Part shown: one piece after another, positions 36,325 through 45,410 of the stretch | Layout: each line of letters opens with the position of its first letter | Position numbering within the stretch: position 1 is the stretch's first letter | Assembly: GCF_001263205.1 (NCBI RefSeq) | Contig: NZ_CP012333.1 | Coordinates: 10,087,501-10,151,500 of the forward strand | Length of the DNA stretch: 64,000 nucleotides | From: Labilithrix luteola | GTDB taxonomy: Bacteria > Myxococcota_A > Polyangia > Polyangiales > Polyangiaceae | Direction: 5' to 3' | Program-made: the position numbers and the translations under genes | Notes under the pieces: model-generated | What the model was told of the DNA's origin: nothing | Databases searched by the model: none | The model's input: only the letters and a program-made list of their open reading frames with translations

Positions 36325-38610
36325 ATGACCCAGGTGCAGGCCCCGACTCCCGGTGACACGAACGCGGCAAAGCCGACGTTCGACGCACTCCAGCTCAGCC
36401 CCGACGTCCGCAAGGCGCTCGGCAAGATGGGGTACGCTCATCCCACGCCGGTGCAGCTCGCGGTCTACGAGCCCGCGACGCGCGGCAAGAGCCTCGTCGT
36501 CCAGGCCCGCACGGGCACCGGAAAGACCACGGCCTTCGGCCTGCCCATCATCGATGGGCTGGTGAAGAAGTCGGTCGCCGGCGTCCAGGCGCTGATTCTC
36601 ACGCCGACGCGCGAGCTGGCGATTCAGGTGTCCAAGGAGCTCGAGCAAATCGCCGAATTCCGCGGAGTGAAGATCCTGCCCATCTACGGCGGTGCGCCGA
36701 TGGGTCGCCAGGTCGAAGCGCTCGCGGAGGGCGTGCAGATCGTCAGCGGTACACCGGGCCGCGTGCTCGACCACCTGCGCCGCGGCACGCTCGATCCGTC
36801 GCACATCCGGATCTTCGTGCTCGACGAGGCGGACGAGATGCTCTCGATGGGCTTCGCCAAGGAGCTCAACGCGATCATCGAGATGCTCCCGAAGGAGCGC
36901 CAGGGGCTCTACTTCAGCGCGACGATCCCGCCGGACGTCGAGCGCCTCGCCAACAGCCACCTGCACAACCCCGAGTACGTCACGCTCTCGAGCGATCAGG
37001 TCGGCGCCCTCTCGATCAGCCACTTCGTCTACCTCGTTCGCGAGGGCGACAAGCGCGCCTCGCTCGTCCGCATCATCGAGGTCGAAGATCCGGAGAGCGC
37101 GGTCGTCTTCTGCAACACGAAGGACGAGACCGAGCGCGTCGCCGAGGCCCTGAAGAGCAAGGGCTACGACGCCGATTGGCTCAACGGCGATCTCGAGCAG
37201 CGCGAACGCGAGCGCATCATGGCCAAGACGAAGGAAGGCAAGCTTCGCTTCCTCGTCGCCACCGACGTCGCGGCACGCGGCATCGACATTTCGCATCTCA
37301 CGCACGTCATCAACGCGGACTTCCCCGAGTCCGCCGAGCAATACGTCCACCGCACGGGCCGAACGGGCCGCGCGGGCCGCACTGGCACGGCGATCTCCAT
37401 CGTCGGACCGAAGGACGTGGGCCACCTCTACATGCTGAGGCTCACGTACAAGATCCGTCCGATCGAGCGCACGCTCCCCACGAAGGGCGAGCTGCGCACG
37501 CGGGAGGAGACAGACCTCATCGCCTTCCTCGCCGATGCCTACGGGGCGAAGACGCCCGATCCGATGCACCTCGCCGTCGCGCGACGGCTCCTGACGTCGG
37601 AGTCGGCGGAGACGATCGTGGCGGGTCTGCTCGGCGATCATCTCGGCGCAACCAGCACCGACGACGTCTCGCAGCAGGCGGCCGAAGCACGGCGCGCGAA
37701 GAATCCGCCGGCCGAGCCAGTGGCCACGCAGCCCCGCCCCGAAGTTCGGCGCGACGCGCGACGCGACGAGCGAGCGATCGCGCAGGCCCACACGAGCGAC
37801 GAGCCCCGCACGCTTCGCGACGGCCAGACGCTCCCCGAGCGTGGACAGCGCGATTTCGGTCGCCGCCAGGACCGCCCGCAACACGAGCGTCGTGATCGTG
37901 ATCGTGATCGTGATCGCGATCGCGGTCGAGACCGCGCGGACAACCGCGGCCCGCAGGCCCAAGTTCGCGGCCCGCAGTCCGAAGGTCGCGGCCCGCAGGC
38001 CCAAGGTCGCGACAGAGATCGTGATCGTGATCGCGACCGGCAGCGGCCTGCCCAGGTGCAGCCCACGAGCGAGCGGCAGCCGCAAGCGGCCCTCTCCGAT
38101 TGGCAGCCGCCGGCAGACGCGGACGACGATCGCCCCATCCTCGCGGGACGCGCCGAGTCGCGCGGCGACGGACGCCGCCAGGAGCGCCCGCGTCGCAACG
38201 AGCGCGAAGGCCGCCCGCGCCACGGCGGCGGCGGGTACACCATCGGCTACACGGTCGAGGGTGAATCCAACGAGGACGCCGTCGAGACCACGCGTCATCC
38301 CCGCGAAGGCGCCCGACCGCATGCCCTCCCCGAGCCGGCCTCCGGCGGCGAGACCTTCGGCGCGACCGAGGGCGGCGATGTCGCCAACATCTTCGTGAAC
38401 GTCGGACGTCGCGACGGCCTCAAGCCGGGCGACGTGCAGAGCATGCTTCAGGACGGCGGCATTGCCGACTTCGACACGCGCAACGTTCGCGTTCGAGAGC
38501 GCATCACCTTCGTCACCGTGCGCAAGGCGGAGATGGAGCAGGCGATTCGCGCGCTCGTAGGTCAGGTGGTCGGCGGGCGTACCGTCAACGCCGAACCTGC
38601 ACGCGGCTGA
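36325..38610 (+). CDS. DEAD-box RNA helicase with low-complexity linker and DbpA-type RNA-binding domain
   Basis: A 761-residue ATP-dependent RNA helicase. All core motifs are visible in order: ARTGTGKTTAFGLP, PTRELAIQ, GTPGR, DEADEMLSMGF, SAT, ATDVAARGIDIS and HRTGRTGRAGRTG. Residues about 465-640 are an Arg/Asp/Gln-rich disordered linker with RDRDRDRD-type runs. The C-terminal ~75 residues (VANIFVNVGRRDGLKPGDVQ) form the RRM-like domain of DbpA/CsdA helicases. The likely roles are ribosome assembly, cold adaptation or RNA turnover. A rho-independent terminator follows. Confidence 0.93.
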   Translation: MTQVQAPTPGDTNAAKPTFDALQLSPDVRKALGKMGYAHPTPVQLAVYEPATRGKSLVVQARTGTGKTTAFGLPIIDGLVKKSVAGVQALILTPTRELAIQVSKELEQIAEFRGVKILPIYGGAPMGRQVEALAEGVQIVSGTPGRVLDHLRRGTLDPSHIRIFVLDEADEMLSMGFAKELNAIIEMLPKERQGLYFSATIPPDVERLANSHLHNPEYVTLSSDQVGALSISHFVYLVREGDKRASLVRIIEVEDPESAVVFCNTKDETERVAEALKSKGYDADWLNGDLEQRERERIMAKTKEGKLRFLVATDVAARGIDISHLTHVINADFPESAEQYVHRTGRTGRAGRTGTAISIVGPKDVGHLYMLRLTYKIRPIERTLPTKGELRTREETDLIAFLADAYGAKTPDPMHLAVARRLLTSESAETIVAGLLGDHLGATSTDDVSQQAAEARRAKNPPAEPVATQPRPEVRRDARRDERAIAQAHTSDEPRTLRDGQTLPERGQRDFGRRQDRPQHERRDRDRDRDRDRGRDRADNRGPQAQVRGPQSEGRGPQAQGRDRDRDRDRDRQRPAQVQPTSERQPQAALSDWQPPADADDDRPILAGRAESRGDGRRQERPRRNEREGRPRHGGGGYTIGYTVEGESNEDAVETTRHPREGARPHALPEPASGGETFGATEGGDVANIFVNVGRRDGLKPGDVQSMLQDGGIADFDTRNVRVRERITFVTVRKAEMEQAIRALVGQVVGGRTVNAEPARG
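37891..38038 (+). repeat. Coding low-complexity repeats in the helicase linker
   Basis: A six-base unit of the form CGTGAT is repeated (37891-37920, degrading to CGCGAT and CGCGGT by 37926), and another copy of it recurs at about 38018-38036. Between them a 30-base block built on GCGGCCCGCAGGCCCAAG is repeated three times. All stay in frame and encode alternating Arg-Asp and Gly-Pro-Gln-rich segments. Confidence 0.75.
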
Positions 38611-38637
38611 CGCGACGAAAACAAGCGACGCGGGCGA

Positions 38638-38687
38638 AGTGGAGTGGTCTTGCGGCGAACGTCGCAGAACCACTCCACTGCATTTTT
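38638..38687 (+). terminator. Rho-independent terminator after the helicase gene
   Basis: AGTGGAGTGGT (38638-38648) pairs perfectly with ACCACTCCACT (38669-38679). A second inner stem is formed by TGCG (38651-38654) and CGCA (38663-38666). A run of five T follows (GCATTTTTCC). It lies 28 bases after the helicase stop. It is the best intrinsic terminator seen in the window. Confidence 0.8.
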
Positions 38688-38823
38688 CCTTGCGATTGAC
38701 GTAGGCACGAGCGTTCGCGACGAACGGCTTGAATCGCAAGTGTGCGTGTCACGACGCGCGACGCGGGCTGGGCTTACTGTGCGTCTCAATCGGAGCTTCT
38801 TCGCGGTAACGCGTCGCGTCCTA

Positions 38824-38851
38824 TTGAAGAGATAGGTCTAGCCCGTATAAC
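38824..38851 (+). promoter_or_regulatory. Sigma-70-like promoter very close to the pseudokinase start
   Basis: TTGAAG (38824-38829), a 16-base spacer and TATAAC (38846-38851) give four and five matches to consensus. The expected start is at about 38858, only three bases before the ATG at 38861. A leaderless or near-leaderless transcript would result. No ribosome-binding site is seen. Confidence 0.4.
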
Positions 38852-38860
38852 TTTGGCTCC

Positions 38861-40438
38861 ATGTCCGCTCTCGCGGCGCCCAGCACACTGGGCGCGTCTC
38901 CTGGCGCGTATCCCGCGCAGACATTCCGTAGCCTCCTCGATGCGCGACGCGCCGAGGGCGGCCGGCTTGGTCTCGACGACGTCATCGCGGTTCTCGTTCC
39001 AGTCTGCGTTGACCTCAAAGCTCGGCACGACCGAGGTGAGCGAGTCTTCGTTCATCCGTCGGCCATCACGTCGGGGCCTGACGGCCTCATGCGCCTTCAC
39101 CCTTCCCTCGCCGTCGCGCCTCAGGCCGCGCGCGATCGCGCCGCCCTCGCGCCCGAGCTCGTCAAAACGAACGCCCCGGGAGACGCCCGCGCCAGCGTCT
39201 TCGCCGTGGGAGCGATGCTCTACGAAGCCGTCACCGGAACGCCTGTCGGGCCGGGCATGCGCCGTCCGCGCGACGTCGACCCCAACCTGCCGGAGGCCCT
39301 CGAGCTTCTCCTCGGCAAGGCGCTCGTGGCCGATCCCGCGGGGCGTCCCGACGATCTCGGTGCGCTCGCCAGCGCGATGCACCATCTCGCGCCGATGAAG
39401 AGCATCCCGCCGCCGGATGCCGATCTCAGCCACCTCGATCAGACGAACGAGGGCCAGCCGGTCGACGTTCGCATGTCGCTCTTGCCCCCGGTCGACGTGC
39501 AGTTCTCGATTCCGCCGAGCGCAGCGTCCGCGCCGGGACCCGGCGTGCAGATTCCGAAGCAGGGCGCCGCGCCGGTGATTGCACCGGTCATCGCATCGGG
39601 CGTCACGCGCGATCCCACCCGTCACCTCGCGAACCTCAAGGCGCGCCTCGAGGCCGACACGCGACCTCGCTACGTCGTCAACAAGGACCGCATGGACCAC
39701 GGTCCGTTCAACGCGGTCGAGGTCCTCCAGCAGATCGCTTCCCACGCGTTCGCGGGCGGCGACACGCTGCGCGACGAGCTCACCGGTGTCTCGCAGAAGC
39801 TCGACGAGTGGGAGGAGTTCGCGCCCTTCGCCGAGCACGCGCGCATGCACCGGCAGATCGCGCAGGAGAAGAAGGAAGTCGCCAAGGTCGAGAGCGCCGA
39901 GAAGAAGGCCGGCGTCGCCAAGTTCGTCGTCGGCGGCATCCTCGCCTTCGCGATCCTCGCGGGCGGCGGCATGTACGTGCTGAAGAAGGTCGGCGAGCGC
40001 AAAGACGGTGGCGATCTCACGGACGATCCGTCGGCCATCGACCTGTCGAACGGCGGCTCGCTCAAGGGCACCAAGAAGGCCACGGCGGCCGGCGGCAAAG
40101 GTGGCGGGGGCGCTGGTTACGTCGGCGGCATGAGCTTCGAAGCAGCCCTCGCGTCGAACAACCAAGAGATCGCTATCGGCGGTAAGAACGGCGCGCCGGA
40201 CCTCACCGACGCGCAGCTCGGCGCGCCGATGAAGAGCGCGTCCTTCATCAGCGGCTGCGGCGCTCCCGACAGCATGAAGGTCACCGTCAAGGTGGCCGTG
40301 AAGAACGGACGCGCCGTCGGCGTGAGCGTCTACCCGAACCCACCGAACCCCGGTGTCGCGGCGTGCATCGACAAGCACGTGCGCGGGCTCGGGTGGCCGT
40401 CGAATTCGAAGATGGACTTCGTCACCACGAACTACTGA
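38861..40438 (+). CDS. Pseudokinase-GYF membrane protein with TonB-like tail
   Basis: A 525-residue protein. Residues about 20-170 resemble the C-lobe of a Ser/Thr kinase: the HRD position reads FVHPSAITSGPDGLMR, the APE region reads ALAPELVKTNAPGD, and VFAVGAMLYEAVTGTP follows. The glycine loop, VAIK lysine and DFG are absent, so it cannot phosphorylate. A Pro-rich stretch leads to a GYF_2-like domain starting at R270 (RYVVNKDRMDHGPFNAVEVL). A membrane helix (about 352-375) precedes a periplasmic tail ending in a TonB/AgmX-like segment (GRAVGVSVYPNPPNPGVAAC). Probably a sensor or scaffold of gliding or envelope machinery. Confidence 0.75.
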   Translation: MSALAAPSTLGASPGAYPAQTFRSLLDARRAEGGRLGLDDVIAVLVPVCVDLKARHDRGERVFVHPSAITSGPDGLMRLHPSLAVAPQAARDRAALAPELVKTNAPGDARASVFAVGAMLYEAVTGTPVGPGMRRPRDVDPNLPEALELLLGKALVADPAGRPDDLGALASAMHHLAPMKSIPPPDADLSHLDQTNEGQPVDVRMSLLPPVDVQFSIPPSAASAPGPGVQIPKQGAAPVIAPVIASGVTRDPTRHLANLKARLEADTRPRYVVNKDRMDHGPFNAVEVLQQIASHAFAGGDTLRDELTGVSQKLDEWEEFAPFAEHARMHRQIAQEKKEVAKVESAEKKAGVAKFVVGGILAFAILAGGGMYVLKKVGERKDGGDLTDDPSAIDLSNGGSLKGTKKATAAGGKGGGGAGYVGGMSFEAALASNNQEIAIGGKNGAPDLTDAQLGAPMKSASFISGCGAPDSMKVTVKVAVKNGRAVGVSVYPNPPNPGVAACIDKHVRGLGWPSNSKMDFVTTNY

Positions 40439-40502
40439 TCGGACGCGTTCGTCGGCGCTTCCGTCGACGACGCGTGCCGCCAGTTCCTACGTGGACACCG
40501 CC

Positions 40503-41684
40503 ATGAACGCCGCCGAGCGACTGGGTCAGTTCGTTCTGTTCGAGCTCGGCGCGCTGCCCTACGCGTTCCTCACGTCCCAGCCGACGTGGCGAACGCACGG
40601 CGCGCGCCTCGCCGAGCTGACCGGCGTTCGCAGCGGGCAGCGCTTGCTCGACGTGGGTTGCGGCCCCGGAGAGAGCGCATTCGGGATGGCCGAGCGCATC
40701 CCCGGGCTTCGCGTGACGGGGCTCGACTTCAGCCAGACCATGCTCCGCATCGCGCAGGCACGGAAGCGATTCGATCCGGCGGGCGCGTCCGTGGAGCTCA
40801 CGCAAGGCGACGCGCTGAATCTGAGCTTCGCCGACGGAAGCTTCGACGCCGTCACCGGTCACAGCTTTCTGTATCTCGTGCCCAACGCGATCCGCGCGCT
40901 CTCGGAGGCACGGCGCGTGATGCGTCCCGGGGCGCGCTGCGCGTTCCTCGAACCCGCGCAGATCCCGAACTCCCCGCTCCTGCCCGCCTCGATGCGCGCT
41001 CAGACACTGCGCGATCCACGCTTCGTGGCGAGCATGGCGCTCTGGCGCGTCGTCTCTCGCCGCTACGGTCGGTTCGACGTGGACCGCTTCGAGCGCGCGT
41101 TCGCCGCAGCAGGTCTTCGCCCGATCGAGATCACGCCCACGCTCGAAGGGCTTGGTGTCTTCGGCGTCGCGGAGCGACCGAAGCTTGCCGCCCTCGACGA
41201 CGTCGACTGGACACGCTGGACGCCCACCGACAAGGCGACGCTGCTCTTCGTCGTTCGCGACGGGCAGATCCTGCTCATTCGCAAAAAGCGCGGCCTGGGT
41301 GCCGGCAAGGTCAACGGTCCGGGCGGCCGCCTCGAGCCCGGCGAGTCTGCGCGCGCGTGCGCCATCCGCGAAGTCCAAGAAGAGCTACGCGTGACGCCCA
41401 CGGGCGTGACCGACATGGGGCGTCTTCGCTTCCAGTTCCAGGACGGCTACGCGCTCGAGGCACAGGTTTTCCGCGCCGACGGGTGCATCGGTACGGCCAC
41501 CGAGACGGACGAAGCGGTGCCGCTCTGGACGCCCATCGACGCGATCCCCTACAGCGAGATGTGGGCCGACGACGCGCTCTGGCTCCCACGCATGCTCGAG
41601 GGCAAGCGCATCGACGGCAAGTTCATCTTCGACGGCGATGCCATGCTCGTGCACGCACTCGACGTTCGAACGCCGCTTGCCTGA
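40503..41684 (+). CDS. SAM-dependent methyltransferase fused to an MTH1-like Nudix hydrolase
   Basis: A 393-residue protein. Residues 1-235 are a class I methyltransferase: LLDVGCGPGESAFG (SAM loop), GLDFSQTMLRIAQAR and FDAVTGHSFLYLVP. Residues about 245-393 form a Nudix domain with the box GRLEPGESARACAIREVQEE (starting about residue 275). Around it, IRKKRGLGAGKVNG, ESDE-like TETDEAVPLW and MWADDALWLP closely follow the human MTH1 8-oxo-dGTPase pattern. ATG at 40503 is used; a GTG at 40491 is in frame. It lies 80 bases upstream of ku. Combined nucleotide sanitation and methylation is a possible but untested role. Confidence 0.82.
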   Translation: MNAAERLGQFVLFELGALPYAFLTSQPTWRTHGARLAELTGVRSGQRLLDVGCGPGESAFGMAERIPGLRVTGLDFSQTMLRIAQARKRFDPAGASVELTQGDALNLSFADGSFDAVTGHSFLYLVPNAIRALSEARRVMRPGARCAFLEPAQIPNSPLLPASMRAQTLRDPRFVASMALWRVVSRRYGRFDVDRFERAFAAAGLRPIEITPTLEGLGVFGVAERPKLAALDDVDWTRWTPTDKATLLFVVRDGQILLIRKKRGLGAGKVNGPGGRLEPGESARACAIREVQEELRVTPTGVTDMGRLRFQFQDGYALEAQVFRADGCIGTATETDEAVPLWTPIDAIPYSEMWADDALWLPRMLEGKRIDGKFIFDGDAMLVHALDVRTPLA

Positions 41685-41764
41685 ACCGTCTCGGCTGAAC
41701 ACCCGTCGCCTGTTTCGGTGAGCGGAGAGCGCCCGCATGGAACGGTCGCTGCACCATCGCGAGC

Positions 41765-42748
41765 ATGGCCCGAGCGAGAGCCCATGCACGCAAGTTGTCC
41801 GAGAAGTCCGATGCCGAGAGCGAGGAGTCGACCCGCGCACCGAGCGGGCGCGCGATCTGGTCGGGATCGATAAGCTTCGGATTGCTCCAGATCCCCGTTG
41901 GTCTCTACACGGCCGAGCAGAAGGGCGAAGAGCTCCACTTCCGGATGCTCGACAAGAGCGACCTCTCCCCCATCCGCTTCCAGCGCGTGAACGCGCAGAC
42001 CGGCAAGCTGGTGGAGTGGAAGGACATCGTCAAAGGCTACGAATACGAGCGCGACAACTTCGTCGTTCTCGAGCCCGACGATCTCGCCAAGGCCAACGTC
42101 AAAGCGACGCAGACCATCGACATCCAGGACTTCGTTCCCGAAGACGAGATCGATCCGGCCTACTTCGAAACGCCCTATTACCTCGTGCCGCAGAAGCGCT
42201 CGACGAAAGCGTACATGCTCCTGCGCCAAGCGCTCGAGAACAAGGGCGCGATCGCGATCGCCACCTTCGTGCTGCGCTCGCGCGAGCACCTCTGCGCACT
42301 GATGCCGGTCGGCAATTCGATCATGCTCGAGATGCTCCGCTTCGGTCACGAGCTCAAGCGACCATCCGACCTGCCGCTTCCGACGAAGAGCGAAGCGCCC
42401 GACCTATCCGCGCGCGAGCTCTCGATGGCGGAGCAGCTCGTCGAGGGCATGATGACGAGCTTCGAGCCGAAGAAGTATCGCGATCGGTACTACGCCGACG
42501 TCATGAAGATCATCGAGGAAAAAGTCGAGACCGGTGAAGCCACGGCGCATCACGAGCCGGCGCGCGCGAAGGCCGCGACCAACGTCGTCGACCTGCTCGA
42601 TCTCCTGAAGAAGAGTGTCGCCGCGAGCGGCAAGGCCAGCAAGGCGCGGGCAGCCAACGACGAGACGCCCCGCCCGAAGGGACCCGGGCCGAAGAAAGCA
42701 ACGCCTCGCAAGCGAACAACGCGCTCGAAGAAGACGGAGGCCGCCTGA
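41765..42748 (+). CDS. ku: Ku, non-homologous end-joining DNA-binding protein
   Basis: A 327-residue prokaryotic Ku homodimer subunit that binds DNA ends and recruits LigD. After a 25-residue charged N-terminus the core begins IWSGSISFGLLQIPVGLY, contains LVEWKDIVKGYEYE (YKGYEY-type motif), ETPYYLVPQ and VLRSREHLCALMP. The C-terminal ~60 residues are Lys/Arg/Pro-rich (PKKATPRKRTTRSKKTEA), as in many bacterial Ku proteins where this tail aids DNA binding. The stop TGA overlaps the first base of ligD. Confidence 0.93.
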   Translation: MARARAHARKLSEKSDAESEESTRAPSGRAIWSGSISFGLLQIPVGLYTAEQKGEELHFRMLDKSDLSPIRFQRVNAQTGKLVEWKDIVKGYEYERDNFVVLEPDDLAKANVKATQTIDIQDFVPEDEIDPAYFETPYYLVPQKRSTKAYMLLRQALENKGAIAIATFVLRSREHLCALMPVGNSIMLEMLRFGHELKRPSDLPLPTKSEAPDLSARELSMAEQLVEGMMTSFEPKKYRDRYYADVMKIIEEKVETGEATAHHEPARAKAATNVVDLLDLLKKSVAASGKASKARAANDETPRPKGPGPKKATPRKRTTRSKKTEAA

Positions 42749-45315
42749 TGGCGCGCGGCGACGGCGACGGGACTTCACGACGTCGCCGGCGCGCGCCCGC
42801 CCCAAAGAGAGGTTCGGCTCTCCGAACGTACCAAGAGCTCCGGGACTTCGAGTCCACGAGCGAGCCCACCGCCCAAATTCGTCCGTCGGCGACGGGTCGA
42901 TCGTTCGTCGTGCAGCAGCACGCCGCGACGGCCATGCATTACGACTTTCGGCTGGAGCTCGACGGTGTGCTGAAGAGCTGGGCGATCCCCAAGGGCCCCA
43001 GCCTCTCGCCGACGGACAAAAGACTCGCCGTTCAAACCGAGGATCACCCGGTCGACTACCGAGACTTCGAAGGCTCGATCCCCGAAGATCAGTACGGCGG
43101 CGGGCCGGTCATCGTCTGGGATCGCGGCGAATGGCAGCCCAAGGGCAACCCGGACGAGGGCCTCCAAAAGGGGCGCCTTGAGTTTTCCCTCCGCGGAGAG
43201 AAGCTCCACGGGGCCTTCGTGCTCGTGCGCATGCCCGACCGCCAAGCGAGCCCTTCGCGGAAGAAGAAAGACACCTGGCTGCTCATCAAGCGCCGCGATT
43301 CGTTCGCTCGCGACGATGGGGCGAGCTCGGTGGTCACACGCTTGCCGCGAAGCGTCCTCACCGATCGAACCATCGAAGACATCGAAGCCGGAGCCCCCGC
43401 CTTGCCCAAACGAACCACGTCGAAGGAAGCATCGACGCGCGCCCGTACCGCCAAGATGCCTCGCTTCGGCGCTATCGAGCCGCAACTCGCCACGCTCGTG
43501 GGCGCGGTGCCCGTCGCTGGACCGACCACGGTCGGCGACTGGATCTACGAGATCAAGTACGACGGCTATCGCGCCATCACGACGCTCGATCACGGCGAGG
43601 TCCAGATCGCCTCACGCAACGGCAAGGATTGGACCTCCAAGTTCCCCGAGATCGCCGAGGCCGTGTCGCGCATCCGCGCGAAGCAGGCCGTGTTCGACGG
43701 CGAGATTGCCTACGTCTTGCCGGACGGACGCACCGACTTCCAGCACCTGCAGAACGCGCTCGGTGCAGCCGCGAAGGAGCGCGCGCAGATCGTCTACTTC
43801 GTCTTCGACCTGCTCTACTTCGACGGTGTCGATCTCCGCGACGAACCGCTGATCACACGCAAGGATACGCTCCGCACCATCCTCGCGTACGAGAAGCCGC
43901 CGCTGCGGCTCGCCGATCACGTGGACGAGCGCGGCGAAACGTTCTTCACCCACGCCTGCAAGGCCGGGCTCGAGGGCATCATCGCCAAGCGCGCCGATCG
44001 CCCGCACGTGAGCGGACGCGGGCGCGATTGGGTGAAGGTGAAGTGCCAGAAGCGACAAGAGTTCGCCATCGTCGGCTTCACGCCCCCGAAGGGGTCACGC
44101 AGCGGCATCGGCGCGCTGCTTCTCGCCGTGCACCGCGGAGGCCGGTACCAGTACGCCGGCAAGGTCGGCACGGGCTTCACCGCCCGGACGCTCCAGGATC
44201 TGCGCAAGCGCCTCGACAAGCTCACCGACGGCGCCAAAGCCCCCGATGGGGCCCCGCGCATGAAAGACGCGGTTTGGGTCGAGCCGAAGCTCGTCGGCGA
44301 AGTCCGGTTCACCGAGTGGACCAAGGATGGAGTCCTTCGCCATCCCTCGTTCGAAGGACTTCGCATCGACAAGAAACCTGCCGAGGTCGTGCGCGAGACG
44401 GGCGACAACCGCGTGCTCGGCATCACCATCACGCATCCCGAACGCATCGTCGACCGCACGCTCGGCCTGACGAAACTCGATCTCGCGCGCTACCACGAGG
44501 CCGTGGCGGAGCGCCTGCTCGCCTTCGCCAAGAAGCGGCCGCTCATGTTGGTGCGCTGCACGGAATCGTGGACCGCCGACAAGCTCGGCCCGCTCCAGGG
44601 TACGAAAGCCAAGCGAGCCTGCTTCGTCCAGAAGCACGGAGGTCGAGGGCTCACCGCGAACATCGGCCACTCCGACGTCGAAGGCGAGGAAGTGCTCTAC
44701 GTGCAGAAACCTCGCGAGGTGATCGAGCTCGTCCAGTTCAACGCCATCGAGCTCCACGGATGGGGTTCCACGCTCCCGCGCTTCGATCGTCCCGATTGGA
44801 TCGTGTTCGATCTCGATCCGGACGAAGCCCTCGGGTTCGACAAGGTCGTCGAAGCGGCCCTCGCCCTCCGCGCTTCGCTCGGCGCGATCGGGCTCGTGAG
44901 CTTCGTCAAGACGACGGGCGGCAAAGGCCTGCACGTCGTCGTGCCTCTGAATCGTCGCGATGGTTGGGAAGCCGTGCGCACGTTCGCCGAAGACGTCGCC
45001 CGGGCGTTCGCCGAGCAAGCGTCGGACAAGTACGTCGCCAACATGTCCAAGGCGAAGCGTCGGGGGAAGGTCTTCATCGACTACCTGCGAAACGCGCAAG
45101 GCGCGACCGCGGTGCTTCCCTATTCGCCTCGCGCCCGCCCGGGTACCCCGGTGGCGATGCCGGTGGCCTGGAACGATCTCGAGCACCTCGATCCACGCGA
45201 GCTCGACGTGTTCTCGGTGCCCAAGCTCCTCGCCAAGCAGAAGAAAGATCCGTGGGCCGGCCTTCTCCAGACCTCCCAGTCGCTCGGGCGAGCCAAGCGC
45301 GCCAAGACAAAATGA
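42748..45315 (+). CDS. ligD: LigD, ATP-dependent DNA ligase with phosphoesterase and polymerase domains
   Basis: An 855-residue multifunctional end-joining enzyme with order phosphoesterase-ligase-polymerase, as in Pseudomonas. The phosphoesterase (about 40-190) shows HYDFRLELDG and DFEGSIPEDQYGGG. The ligase adenylation site is K270 in EIKYDGYRA, with DGEIAY and FVFDLLYFDG downstream. The polymerase/primase (about 560-840) has the metal Asp pair D688 and D690 in FDLDPDE and the KTTGGKGLHVVVPL motif. It fills, trims and seals double-strand breaks with Ku. The ATG overlaps the ku stop, so the pair is translationally coupled. Confidence 0.95.
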   Translation: MARGDGDGTSRRRRRAPAPKRGSALRTYQELRDFESTSEPTAQIRPSATGRSFVVQQHAATAMHYDFRLELDGVLKSWAIPKGPSLSPTDKRLAVQTEDHPVDYRDFEGSIPEDQYGGGPVIVWDRGEWQPKGNPDEGLQKGRLEFSLRGEKLHGAFVLVRMPDRQASPSRKKKDTWLLIKRRDSFARDDGASSVVTRLPRSVLTDRTIEDIEAGAPALPKRTTSKEASTRARTAKMPRFGAIEPQLATLVGAVPVAGPTTVGDWIYEIKYDGYRAITTLDHGEVQIASRNGKDWTSKFPEIAEAVSRIRAKQAVFDGEIAYVLPDGRTDFQHLQNALGAAAKERAQIVYFVFDLLYFDGVDLRDEPLITRKDTLRTILAYEKPPLRLADHVDERGETFFTHACKAGLEGIIAKRADRPHVSGRGRDWVKVKCQKRQEFAIVGFTPPKGSRSGIGALLLAVHRGGRYQYAGKVGTGFTARTLQDLRKRLDKLTDGAKAPDGAPRMKDAVWVEPKLVGEVRFTEWTKDGVLRHPSFEGLRIDKKPAEVVRETGDNRVLGITITHPERIVDRTLGLTKLDLARYHEAVAERLLAFAKKRPLMLVRCTESWTADKLGPLQGTKAKRACFVQKHGGRGLTANIGHSDVEGEEVLYVQKPREVIELVQFNAIELHGWGSTLPRFDRPDWIVFDLDPDEALGFDKVVEAALALRASLGAIGLVSFVKTTGGKGLHVVVPLNRRDGWEAVRTFAEDVARAFAEQASDKYVANMSKAKRRGKVFIDYLRNAQGATAVLPYSPRARPGTPVAMPVAWNDLEHLDPRELDVFSVPKLLAKQKKDPWAGLLQTSQSLGRAKRAKTK

Positions 45316-45410
45316 ACACGCGCGCGAAGGACGCGCCTAGAGCTCGCTCATGACGAGCCCGGCGACGCGTTAGGTTCAGTCCGTCATCGGGGCTCCGACG
45401 ACGCTGGCGA

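Noticed and set aside
37891..38038. Short regularly spaced repeats suggesting a CRISPR array
   Set aside because: The units are contiguous, in frame and code for an Arg-Asp-rich linker inside a helicase; no spacers or cas genes.
36163..38739. An 858-codon open frame antisense to the DEAD-box helicase
   Set aside because: It mirrors the helicase codons and low-complexity linker and has no recognisable domain or start signal.
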